A stretch of 64,000 nucleotides of DNA from assembly GCF_016902535.1 (NCBI RefSeq), contig NZ_JACSNY010000002.1, positions 186,001 to 250,000 on the forward strand, given 5' to 3'. The DNA comes from Anaerotignum lactatifermentans (GTDB taxonomy: Bacteria; Bacillota; Clostridia; Lachnospirales; Anaerotignaceae). A program made the translations under genes and the position numbers. Under the pieces are notes generated by a model. That model was not told the DNA's origin. It made no database searches and saw only the letters and a list, made by a program, of their open reading frames with translations. Below, one piece after another: positions 15,754 through 22,099 of this stretch (positions within the stretch are counted from its first letter, which is position 1; every line of letters begins with the position of its first letter).

Positions 15754-15914
15754 TGGTAAAACCGCTAAAAGATTCTTTCACTTCCCATTATGCCGGGGAA
15801 GAAATCAGAAAAACCGTAAAAGGAACAAAAGAACACCCCTACTGTTCCATGGATCACGGCCTGCTGTGCAAAACAGACTGGAACACCGAACACAACGAAA
15901 CATCTTATTATTAA
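15753..15914 (+). CDS. Small hypothetical protein, plus-strand cassette
   Basis: The frame encodes about 53 residues (MVKPLKDSFTSHYAGEE... ending NTEHNETSYY) and contains HPYCSMDHGLLC, with two Cys and two His that could bind a metal. An in-frame ATG at 15744 is an alternative start. Neither has a clear ribosome site, and both overlap the third operator, so translation may be leaderless. It is the first of four short plus-strand frames in an otherwise minus-strand region. No family is recognised and the evidence is modest. Confidence 0.4.
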   Translation: MVKPLKDSFTSHYAGEEIRKTVKGTKEHPYCSMDHGLLCKTDWNTEHNETSYY

Positions 15915-15959
15915 AATATCCGCCGCCCTTCGGGGCGGCCCCAGAAAGGAGAAATCATC

Positions 15960-16133
15960 ATGAAAAAAATCATCCCTTTTATCTTAGGATTCCTGCTGGC
16001 CGCCGCTATTTTCAGCGGCCAGACAGCCAAAGAAAACACTATCCCCATGGATCAGGTAACTTCTGTCGAAACAACCAGCAACGGCGTCATGTTCACATTT
16101 TCGGACGGTACCGGCTACTGGTGGGAATATTGA
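15960..16133 (+). CDS. Small exported or membrane protein, 57 aa
   Basis: This 57-residue product has a positively charged start and a hydrophobic stretch (IIPFILGFLLAAAIFSG, residues 4-20) that is a good signal or membrane anchor. It is followed by about 35 polar residues ending in an aromatic TGYWWEY. The ATG is preceded by AGAAAGGAGAA, a good ribosome site. A GC-rich hairpin (GCCGCCC/GGGCGGC, near 15923-15940) lies before it. It belongs to the plus-strand cassette that ends at the terminator at 16471-16517. Function is unknown. Confidence 0.6.
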   Translation: MKKIIPFILGFLLAAAIFSGQTAKENTIPMDQVTSVETTSNGVMFTFSDGTGYWWEY

Positions 16134-16149
16134 AAAGGAGGAAATCACT

Positions 16150-16392
16150 ATGATTGTAACAACAAGAACCATTTTCAATGAAATGCAAAGAAATCCGGAA
16201 TTTGCGGCCTTTGTCAACGAATCTCTCCGGCGCTTCCGGCGTGGGGACTGGGGAGATGTCAGCCCGACAGATGCCCAAATCAATGATGATGAGCCGGAAT
16301 ATGCCCTGGGTGCCTATCGGCGCCAAGGCGTCAAGATCTGGATCAAACAGGACAAGGAAAATATTACCGTATTATATCCCAGCGAATACTGA
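16150..16392 (+). CDS. Conserved small accessory-element protein, 80 aa
   Basis: This 80-residue protein contains FVNESLRRFRRGDWGDVSPTDAQINDD and ends IWIKQDKENITVLYPSEY. I recognise this pattern (RRY/F..GDWG..., ...IWI...VLFPSEY) from small conserved proteins common in clostridial phages and conjugative elements, but no function is established to my knowledge. A GGAGGAAATCACT leads to the ATG. It is separated by 16 bases from the preceding exported protein, so both are co-transcribed. It may be a defence-evasion or regulatory accessory, which is speculation. Confidence 0.65.
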   Translation: MIVTTRTIFNEMQRNPEFAAFVNESLRRFRRGDWGDVSPTDAQINDDEPEYALGAYRRQGVKIWIKQDKENITVLYPSEY

Positions 16393-16406
16393 AGGAGACC
16401 CGCACC

Positions 16407-16496
16407 ATGAATAGAATTTATTTTCCCATTTCCGAAGAAACCGTCAGAATGGCCCAAATTACAAACGAAATCATAAAAACAGGGCGGAAGGTATAA
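16407..16496 (+). CDS. Short (29 aa) possibly truncated accessory protein
   Basis: The frame encodes 29 residues starting MNRIYFPISEETVRMAQITNE, with AAGGAGACC upstream. The beginning resembles the first residues (xxPISEExxRxAxE) of a longer accessory protein of about 100 residues that often follows the preceding gene in related elements. Here the frame ends inside a terminator palindrome, which suggests truncation by deletion. It may be non-functional. Confidence 0.45.
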   Translation: MNRIYFPISEETVRMAQITNEIIKTGRKV

Positions 16497-16517
16497 CCTT
16501 TCGCCCTGTTTTTATGA
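16471..16517. terminator. Bidirectional terminator between converging operons
   Basis: A 16-bp perfect stem (16471-16486 with 16502-16517) is extended inward by GAAGGT/ACCTTT to a three-base loop. A-run and T-run sequences flank it on both sides. It lies inside the 3' ends of the plus-strand 29-codon frame and of the minus-strand sigma-like gene, so it ends transcription from both directions. Confidence 0.8.
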
Positions 16518-16952
16518 TTCAGCCCGTGCCTCCCAATACCGGCACAGTTTCCCCATGGCCCGATTGTGGACCCGAAACATGGAACTCCTGCTCAAATGTA
16601 CCCGCCTTCTGACCATTTCCCAGCTATCTCCGGAATATCTGGCGATCATGACTCTGCGCTCTTCCTCCGTCAGTATATCAAACAGCATTTGATGCACCTC
16701 TGCCATCTCCTCTCCGTGGCGTATAATCTGCGCCTCGCAATCTTCTATTTTCTTACAGATCCGCTCCCTGCGCAGGACCGCAGAGCCTACCCTGTCGGAA
16801 ATCTGCCCCCCGCCGCCCTCGCCCATGCCATTTCCCAAAGAGATAGATTCCAGATCCACCTTTAACTGCCGCAGACGATCCTGCTCCTCCGCCATATAGG
16901 CCGCATGGCGCAAACTCTTGCGCAGGATTTGTTTCATCTCTTTTTCTTCCAA
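16512..16952 (-). CDS. Sigma-like late gene regulator (DUF1492/ArpU-like)
   Basis: This protein of about 146 residues has a helical, charged N-terminal half and a C-terminal region resembling sigma-70 region 4: ILTEEERRVMIARYSGDSWEMVRRRVHLSRSSMFRVHNRAMGKL. Proteins of this type are the last early gene in many Firmicutes phages and turn on late transcription. The TTG at 16952 has AGGAGG eight bases upstream. An ATG at 16979 is the alternative and would overlap the previous gene. The likely target is the promoter and leader at 14754-14782. Confidence 0.72.
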   Translation of the reverse strand: MEEKEMKQILRKSLRHAAYMAEEQDRLRQLKVDLESISLGNGMGEGGGGQISDRVGSAVLRRERICKKIEDCEAQIIRHGEEMAEVHQMLFDILTEEERRVMIARYSGDSWEMVRRRVHLSRSSMFRVHNRAMGKLCRYWEARAES

Positions 16953-16966
16953 ATGCCCCACCTCCT

Positions 16967-17332
16967 CTATTTTACCCATTTCCCGTTCTGCATCATATAG
17001 CCTTTTGTAATCAAATCCTCCGCCCGCCGGATGTTCTTTTCAAATTGGCGGTAAAAGGCGGCCCCGCCGCCCTTTTGCTTTCTCTCCTCGGATTCGGCAC
17101 AGATTAAAATTGTGGAATAAAATTTTTTCATTTCGTCATCTCTGAGAAAAGCCGCCCAATCGTCCAGCCATTTTTTTTCGTCCTCCGCCGTTTTTGCCCT
17201 GTTTAGCTGCTCTCCCAACTCCCGGCACCGCTCACTCATGGAATCGAAACTATGCGCATTGACAAACGCCCGCATCCGCCGCAGCTCTTCCAACGCGTTT
17301 TTGTTTATCTCCCGCACAATATCCTGTATCAT
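16967..17332 (-). CDS. Hypothetical phage protein after DnaB
   Basis: This 121-residue, largely helical protein begins MIQDIVREINKNALEELRRM. ATG 17332 overlaps the DnaB stop (ATGA) behind a GGAGGAGG stretch. It has many Lys, Glu and Arg and one Trp pair (KKWLDDWAAFL). Its place after the replicative helicase suggests a replication accessory such as a helicase loader, but no P-loop or other loader motif is visible. No family is recognised. Confidence 0.6.
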   Translation of the reverse strand: MIQDIVREINKNALEELRRMRAFVNAHSFDSMSERCRELGEQLNRAKTAEDEKKWLDDWAAFLRDDEMKKFYSTILICAESEERKQKGGGAAFYRQFEKNIRRAEDLITKGYMMQNGKWVK

Positions 17333-18657
17333 TTTTTCCCTGCCTCCTCCCATGGTGATTTTTTGCTGGTCGGCGTCCATCTATCCAGACTGCGGAATGT
17401 GGTACTTTCCGGTATCCACGCCAGATCTACGGTACCTGTGGGACCGTTTCTCTGCTTGGCAATGATGACTTCCGCCTGATTCTTCTTTTCCGTATCGGGG
17501 AAGTAATACTCGTCCCGGTACAGGAATAATACGCTGTCTGCGTCCTGTTCTATGGCGCCGCTCTCCCGCAGATCGGAAAGCATGGGACGCTTGTCCGCCC
17601 TCTCCTCCACCTTCCGGGATAGCTGCGACAAAGCCACTACCGGGCATTGAAACTCCTTCGCCATCAGCTTCAGACCGCGGGAAATGCCGCTGATTTCCTG
17701 CGTCCGGTTCTCCCCGGTGCCCTGCATCAGCTGTATGTAGTCCACTACCACCAAAGCGATCCCGCTTTTGACGCCATGGCAGAGCATCCGCATGTCCTGT
17801 ACACGGCAATAACTCCGGTCGTCAATCAGTATCCGCCCCAGCATCCTGTCCAGTTCCGCCCCGTGTTCCTCCAGATTTGCCAGGAATTTTTCCCAGTTCC
17901 TTTCGTCCTTTTCCTTGATGGAAAAAATGGCGTTGTCCGCTTTGTACTCCCCGGCATAGATCCGGCTTACCAGCTGTTCTTTTGCCATTTCCAGGGAAAA
18001 AATAACAACTTTTTTCTTCTCGTTTTTCTTTGCCACACTCCGGGCCAGATCCAGAGCCAGCGCCGTTTTCCCCATGGACGGACGAGCCGCCAGTATGTAC
18101 AGTTCCCCTTCCCGCAGTCCGCCAAGATAGGCGTCCAGATCCACAAATCCCGTGGAAATCCCCTGTATATTGCCTTCTTTCCGTCTGCGGATCAGGCTTT
18201 TTAAATGCTCCTCAAATATGGCCGCCCCGTCCAGCAGTCCGGATTTTTCCTCCTTGTCCCGCTCCAGACGATCCAGCACCTCATATACCTTTGTGTCATC
18301 CAGAGCCGCGGCGGCCTCCGCCAGCTCCCGGCCCATAGCCCCACAGCGCCGGAGAAAACTGTTGTGCCTCAGCTCCTCCACATATTGTCGAATATTCAAA
18401 CTGGTACCACTGACACAAACCTTTTTCAGATATTCCAGGCCGACCCGCTCCGCCGCTTTTTGCCGCTGTAATTCTTCAAAAATCAGTACCACATCCAGCG
18501 CGCTTCCCCGGTCATAAAGAGCAGACATGGCAAGAAAAATATCCTTGTTGCTGCCATAGAAAAAATCCTCGGGCCGCAATACCCCCAGCCCCATTTCCGC
18601 GGCGTCTCCGTCCAGGATCATAGCGCCCAGACAGGCCCGCTCCAGATCGGCGCTCAT
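17329..18657 (-). CDS. Replicative DNA helicase, DnaB family
   Basis: This 442-residue protein is a ring helicase that unwinds DNA ahead of the phage fork. The N-terminal domain (about 1-100) holds LERACLGAMILDG. The RecA-like motor has Walker A ARPSMGKTA near residue 190, Walker B VVVDYIQLM near 305 and the DLRESGAIEQDAD arginine-finger region typical of DnaB. The length is normal. It overlaps the replication initiator by four bases (ATGA), so the two are coupled. Carrying its own helicase suggests the phage loads its replisome independently of host DnaB. Confidence 0.92.
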   Translation of the reverse strand: MSADLERACLGAMILDGDAAEMGLGVLRPEDFFYGSNKDIFLAMSALYDRGSALDVVLIFEELQRQKAAERVGLEYLKKVCVSGTSLNIRQYVEELRHNSFLRRCGAMGRELAEAAAALDDTKVYEVLDRLERDKEEKSGLLDGAAIFEEHLKSLIRRRKEGNIQGISTGFVDLDAYLGGLREGELYILAARPSMGKTALALDLARSVAKKNEKKKVVIFSLEMAKEQLVSRIYAGEYKADNAIFSIKEKDERNWEKFLANLEEHGAELDRMLGRILIDDRSYCRVQDMRMLCHGVKSGIALVVVDYIQLMQGTGENRTQEISGISRGLKLMAKEFQCPVVALSQLSRKVEERADKRPMLSDLRESGAIEQDADSVLFLYRDEYYFPDTEKKNQAEVIIAKQRNGPTGTVDLAWIPESTTFRSLDRWTPTSKKSPWEEAGKK

Positions 18658-19505
18658 TGGTCCTCACCTGCCAGCTGCCGCCGCCCGCCGCCTCTTTCCG
18701 TCACGGTAAAAGGTTTTACGGACTCCGCATCGTTTAGATAACTGCCGTTATGCAGAAATTTCGCCGGGTAGGGGATAAACTGGCCTCCTTCGGCCTGCCA
18801 CTGTTTACTTCTCTTCTCCCTTTCCAGCCCCTTCATGATCTCCTGAAACTTTTCTTCCGTCACTTTCATGGACTGCCAGCGCCGGCGAGCAGCCTCTTTG
18901 TCTTTTTTCTTCGGGTATGCCTGCCAGAAGATATCAAAGGCGCGTTCCCGGTCAAATGTATTTTCTTTTTTTTCTTTTTCTTTTTTTTCTTCTCCTTCTC
19001 CTTCTCCTTCTCCTTCTCTGTCCCCGCTGTTCCCATTTGTTCCCGATTGTTCCCCGCTGTTCCCTCGTTCTATCTCTCTGCGGGGGGTTTTGTGAAAACT
19101 ATCCAAAATTTCTTCTTCCGTCATAATATCAATCCCGACCAGTAATCCTGTCAGTTCGTTCAGTAAAATTTCGCTTTTCAGTTCCTTGATTCCGCTTTTG
19201 ATAGCACGCAGAGTCACTGTTTTTCTGTTCCAGTTATCCTCGCCCCAATCCAACAGCAATACTTCGCAGGTCTTGCGATCCACTTTGATAATGCCTAAAT
19301 ACTGCATTTTCAGCAGCATTTTTTCAAGTGTCTCCTCATTGTACCCTGTTTCTCGCACCATGTTTTTGATACTGAAATGATAGCATCCTAAAGTGTTCAC
19401 ATTGCTATTGGTTAAAAGATAAATGTGGAAGTATCGCTCTTCCGGTGTCAGCTCAATGGCAATATCTGACTGCCAGTAGTTTCTGTTAATTTTTGTGAAA
19501 ATCAT
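18654..19505 (-). CDS. Replication initiator / replisome organiser
   Basis: This 283-residue protein has a winged-helix-like N-terminus (ELTPEERYFHIYLLTNSN..., about 1-110). A flexible Gly/Glu/Lys linker follows (about 145-185), including a run of alternating Gly-Glu, and the C-terminal part contains FWQAYPKKKDKEAARRRWQSM and YPAKFLHNGSYLND, as in phage replisome organisers and DnaD-like loaders. It would bind the phage origin and recruit DnaB, encoded next. GGAGGTG precedes ATG 19505. The linker is encoded by a hexanucleotide repeat. Confidence 0.78.
   Translation of the reverse strand: MIFTKINRNYWQSDIAIELTPEERYFHIYLLTNSNVNTLGCYHFSIKNMVRETGYNEETLEKMLLKMQYLGIIKVDRKTCEVLLLDWGEDNWNRKTVTLRAIKSGIKELKSEILLNELTGLLVGIDIMTEEEILDSFHKTPRREIERGNSGEQSGTNGNSGDREGEGEGEGEEKKEKEKKENTFDRERAFDIFWQAYPKKKDKEAARRRWQSMKVTEEKFQEIMKGLEREKRSKQWQAEGGQFIPYPAKFLHNGSYLNDAESVKPFTVTERGGGRRQLAGEDQ
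18989..19018. repeat. CTTCTC hexanucleotide microsatellite, 5 copies
   Basis: Five perfect copies of CTTCTC run from 18989 to 19018. On the minus strand they encode alternating Gly-Glu in the linker of the replication initiator. Because the unit is six bases, copy-number change would lengthen or shorten the linker without a frameshift. Confidence 0.85.
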
Positions 19506-19705
19506 ACAAACACCTCCTCCAAAAGTTCCATGACATTTACCTCAAATCCCGCGGCAAGTTTCTCCACCTGGGATAGACGGGGAGATAATTTCCCGGTCTC
19601 AATTCGATACAGTACCGTTCTGTCTATGCCGCATTTTTCGGCCAGCTCAATCATAGAAAGGTTCCGTTTTTTTCGCATTTTTCTGATTTTCGCTCCAAAT
19701 TCCAT
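19502..19705 (-). CDS. XRE-family DNA-binding protein
   Basis: This 67-residue protein is a single Cro/CI-type helix-turn-helix: IRKMRKKRNLSMIELAEKCGIDRTVLYRIETGKLSPRLSQVEKLA. There is no effector domain. The start at 19705 has AGAGGTG and lies 59 bases inside the end of the HExxH gene, in another frame, so both are made from the same message. It precedes the replication initiator with an ATGA overlap. It may repress early or replication genes, acting together with the metalloprotease-like neighbour. Confidence 0.85.
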   Translation of the reverse strand: MEFGAKIRKMRKKRNLSMIELAEKCGIDRTVLYRIETGKLSPRLSQVEKLAAGFEVNVMELLEEVFV

Positions 19706-20021
19706 CTAATACACCTCTTTCCGCCTCTGCGATTTTTGGCATCTGTAAGGCGATCCAGTCTACAAAATCCTCATTTTCTGACCAGTTCTGCAATCCGCTT
19801 TCTGATAAAAAAGCATGGATTAGTTCATGCCGTAAAATCTTTTTCTGCAAAACAGATAAATCACCAATACTCAATGGATGGTTATTTTTCCCTTTAAAAT
19901 CATCTACCACAATCTTTTTTATACTGGGATCACAGTATCCGCTGCAATCACCCAATCTTATATCGTTTAATTCGTTTTCAAATTTCACTTCATATCTGGT
20001 ACCTAAAATATTTACTTCCAT
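19647..20021 (-). CDS. HExxH metallopeptidase-like phage protein
   Basis: This 124-residue protein carries HELIH in the helix KKILRHELIHAFLSESGL, a zinc-peptidase motif, followed by an acidic segment (WSENEDFVDWIALQMPKI) that could supply the third ligand. The N-terminus is strand-rich (MEVNILGTRYEVKFE). It overlaps the XRE gene by 59 bases. ImmA-type anti-repressor proteases also pair a HExxH domain with an XRE regulator, though ImmA is not this short. A regulatory protease is therefore plausible. It starts at ATG 20021 after GGGAGGAAAAC. Confidence 0.7.
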   Translation of the reverse strand: MEVNILGTRYEVKFENELNDIRLGDCSGYCDPSIKKIVVDDFKGKNNHPLSIGDLSVLQKKILRHELIHAFLSESGLQNWSENEDFVDWIALQMPKIAEAERGVLDGIWSENQKNAKKTEPFYD

Positions 20022-20410
20022 GTTTTCCTCCCGTCGTTGTATCTGATCTGCAAATCAATGCCCAATTCTTCCTGATTGACTTTTACAATATCGTCCCAGT
20101 CCAGATTTCCCTGCTCCAGACAGTCCGCCTTCTCCTGAAATCTGCCCATAAACCGCTGAATCCTGCCATTTCCAAAGCCAAATTCGTCATGCAGTACATG
20201 AATACTCATAACACATACAGTATCAATCACCATGGATTTGATAGGTTCAGAGGCTTTGTCCAAGTCTTTTCTCGCTAAAGCTGTGTTTATCCCTGTGAGA
20301 GAACGAAAAGAAATCTCTTTTTCCAGATTTTCCACGCCGCCCTCTTTCACTAACTTTAATGCCAGAAGTAATCCGTCTTTTCTTCCGTCCTGGTATGATT
20401 TCAAATCCAT
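20012..20410 (-). CDS. Hypothetical early phage protein, 132 aa
   Basis: This 132-residue protein is mostly helical, begins MDLKSYQDGRKDGLLLALKLV and contains HVLHDEFGFGNGRIQRFMGRFQ. Similar small proteins with a DEFGFG..R...F motif are frequent in early operons of clostridial phages, always without known function. ATG 20410 directly follows the previous stop (TAAATG), with AAGGAGC upstream, so it belongs to the same message. No catalytic signature is seen. Confidence 0.65.
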   Translation of the reverse strand: MDLKSYQDGRKDGLLLALKLVKEGGVENLEKEISFRSLTGINTALARKDLDKASEPIKSMVIDTVCVMSIHVLHDEFGFGNGRIQRFMGRFQEKADCLEQGNLDWDDIVKVNQEELGIDLQIRYNDGRKTWK

Positions 20411-20803
20411 TTATGTATAGCTCCTTCCCAAAAACCGCGCCATAAGCATTCGTTCATTTTCAGAAAATTCTTCCGGCTCTTCCGGATCTTTTTGTTTCTG
20501 CATGGAACGGCAGTATTTTCCGGCCACCGCCCCGATTTGAACCATTTCCCCGCAGCAGTCAATCGCGCGAAGATAAATGGAAAATGCAAGCTCCATCCCA
20601 TTGCCGTCTTGTCGTATCACATCCCATAAGATACTTGCATCCTCTTTGATTTTTTCCAAAATCTCCTGTGCCTCTTCTATTTCTTCCAAAAGAACAGCGT
20701 ATCCCTCATGGGAAGAATGGAATTTGCCATGTAACCGCTCTGCCCTTTGGCTTTCCGCAAAAATCGCCGCTGTAATACATTCTTTTGTTTCCTGCTGGAT
20801 CAT
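20411..20803 (-). CDS. Hypothetical early phage protein, 130 aa
   Basis: This 130-residue protein consists of long amphipathic helices (AAIFAESQRAERLHGKFHSSHEGYAVLLEEIEEAQEIL). It resembles MazG-like or other all-alpha phage proteins, with an EEIEEA acidic patch. The typical EExxE-12-ExxD set of MazG pyrophosphatases is not clearly complete, so that name is not given. ATG 20803 overlaps the previous stop as ATGA. Part of the early operon. Confidence 0.6.
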   Translation of the reverse strand: MIQQETKECITAAIFAESQRAERLHGKFHSSHEGYAVLLEEIEEAQEILEKIKEDASILWDVIRQDGNGMELAFSIYLRAIDCCGEMVQIGAVAGKYCRSMQKQKDPEEPEEFSENERMLMARFLGRSYT

Positions 20804-21291
20804 ATTTTTCCCCCCTGCTGTAATATAGAAAATGCGTCATCCATCACATTGTTTAAAATCTCTTTTAACTCACCAAAAGAAATCGGATTCATGGTTTCTA
20901 AGGAATGATGACTTTTTGCCGCTTTCCAACAAGCGAAAAAGATCAAATTAAAAATAACCTCCGCATTATCCCCCTTCATTTCAGAAATAATATTATCGTT
21001 ATTTTTTTCTATGGATATTTTTAAGGGTGTTTCTTCCTGCGCGGCCGTTTTTTCCTCCGAATCTTCCCGAAATGCCCCATCTTCTTTCATACTTTCAATG
21101 ATTTCCTCAATCATTGTGTTTAGAACTTCTTTTATTTTTTTGGAAGAAATATCTCCTTCGTAAAGAGTATGTAACGTAGTAATGGCAAAAGCTAAAAGAG
21201 CAGGCGTTACTTCAAACAAATCCCCTTCTTGTTCAAGATCTAACCCATCCTCTTTTTCCTCAATTAAAATTCTTAATGACTCTTTTTCCAT
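20800..21291 (-). CDS. Hypothetical acidic early phage protein, 163 aa
   Basis: This 163-residue protein is strongly acidic, with a helical N-terminal half, a low-complexity Glu-rich linker (about 90-115) and a helical C-terminus (DNAEVIFNLIFFACWKAAKSHHS). It starts at ATG 21291 after AGGAG. Highly acidic small phage proteins sometimes mimic DNA and inhibit host nucleases or transcription. The composition would fit, but nothing more supports it. No family is recognised. Confidence 0.6.
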   Translation of the reverse strand: MEKESLRILIEEKEDGLDLEQEGDLFEVTPALLAFAITTLHTLYEGDISSKKIKEVLNTMIEEIIESMKEDGAFREDSEEKTAAQEETPLKISIEKNNDNIISEMKGDNAEVIFNLIFFACWKAAKSHHSLETMNPISFGELKEILNNVMDDAFSILQQGGKI

Positions 21292-21303
21292 GGTATTCTC
21301 CTT

Positions 21304-22095
21304 TCAATATAACTTCATCTGCTGTTCCGACTGGAAATTCATCCACAGCACTTCCCTTGACATTTTCTGATTTTGGGTCATGCTCACAATTTTCTCTTTT
21401 TGCCAGCCTTCCAATATCTTGTTGTACAAATCGTTTTCGTAGCCGGACAGGATCACCTTTGCCCGGCTTTCCCGCAGCGCTTCCAACAGGGCTATATGGT
21501 CTTTCTCCGACATTTCTTTTCGGTACTGTTTTCCAATTCTGGTCGACAGCAGATAGGGCGGATCTGCGTAGATCAGCACATTTTCAAAATCAAACCGCTG
21601 GATCACATCCAGTGCCGATCTGTTTTCGATCTGAACTTCTTTCAGTCTGGCCGCCGCTTCCATGATCTTTTCCGGCATCCCGTTCCAATCCTTGACAGCA
21701 TAGCTTCTTTCCCTGCCTTGAATATCTATTTTCCAGCCCACCTTTCCGCCGGAAGTCCGAAATCCGTGCCCCATGTTCAGCCGTACTAAGAAATATACAG
21801 CCTGTTCCAGACTGCCTTTCGGCTTTCCGTATGCCCGGTGATAAACCTCCCGGCTGTAGGGCGTCAGCCATACTTCCCTTGCCAGCCGTTCCGGGTCCCG
21901 CTTCACCCAGTCGAAAAAATTCACCACATCCCCGTCCAGATCGTTGATGGTCTCAATGTTGCTTCTTTCTTTGTTGAATAAAACCGCACCGCTTCCGAAG
22001 AATGGTTCCAAATAGCTGTGATGCTCCGGAAAAAAGCTGATGATCCAGTCCGCGATCCGCCACTTGCTTCCAGGATATTTTGTCACCGCTCTCAT
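21304..22095 (-). CDS. DNA N6-adenine methyltransferase, Dam-like (D12 class)
   Basis: This 263-residue enzyme transfers a methyl group from SAM to adenine. Motif I appears as YLEPFFGSGAVLFNK (near 30), with KYPGSKWRIADWI at the start as in the D12 class, and motif IV as YADPPYLL (near 177). The class normally has about 260-280 residues, so it is full length. No endonuclease gene is near, so it is an orphan enzyme. The likely role is protection of phage DNA from host restriction, or timing of gene expression. ATG 22095 has GGGGTGAG and lies close after the cytosine methyltransferase. Confidence 0.9.
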   Translation of the reverse strand: MRAVTKYPGSKWRIADWIISFFPEHHSYLEPFFGSGAVLFNKERSNIETINDLDGDVVNFFDWVKRDPERLAREVWLTPYSREVYHRAYGKPKGSLEQAVYFLVRLNMGHGFRTSGGKVGWKIDIQGRERSYAVKDWNGMPEKIMEAAARLKEVQIENRSALDVIQRFDFENVLIYADPPYLLSTRIGKQYRKEMSEKDHIALLEALRESRAKVILSGYENDLYNKILEGWQKEKIVSMTQNQKMSREVLWMNFQSEQQMKLY

Positions 22096-22099
22096 ATAC

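Noticed and set aside
20411-20803. MazG-type nucleotide pyrophosphohydrolase
   Set aside because: The helical pattern and EEIEEA patch are suggestive, but the complete acidic metal-binding set is not seen, so it was left as hypothetical.
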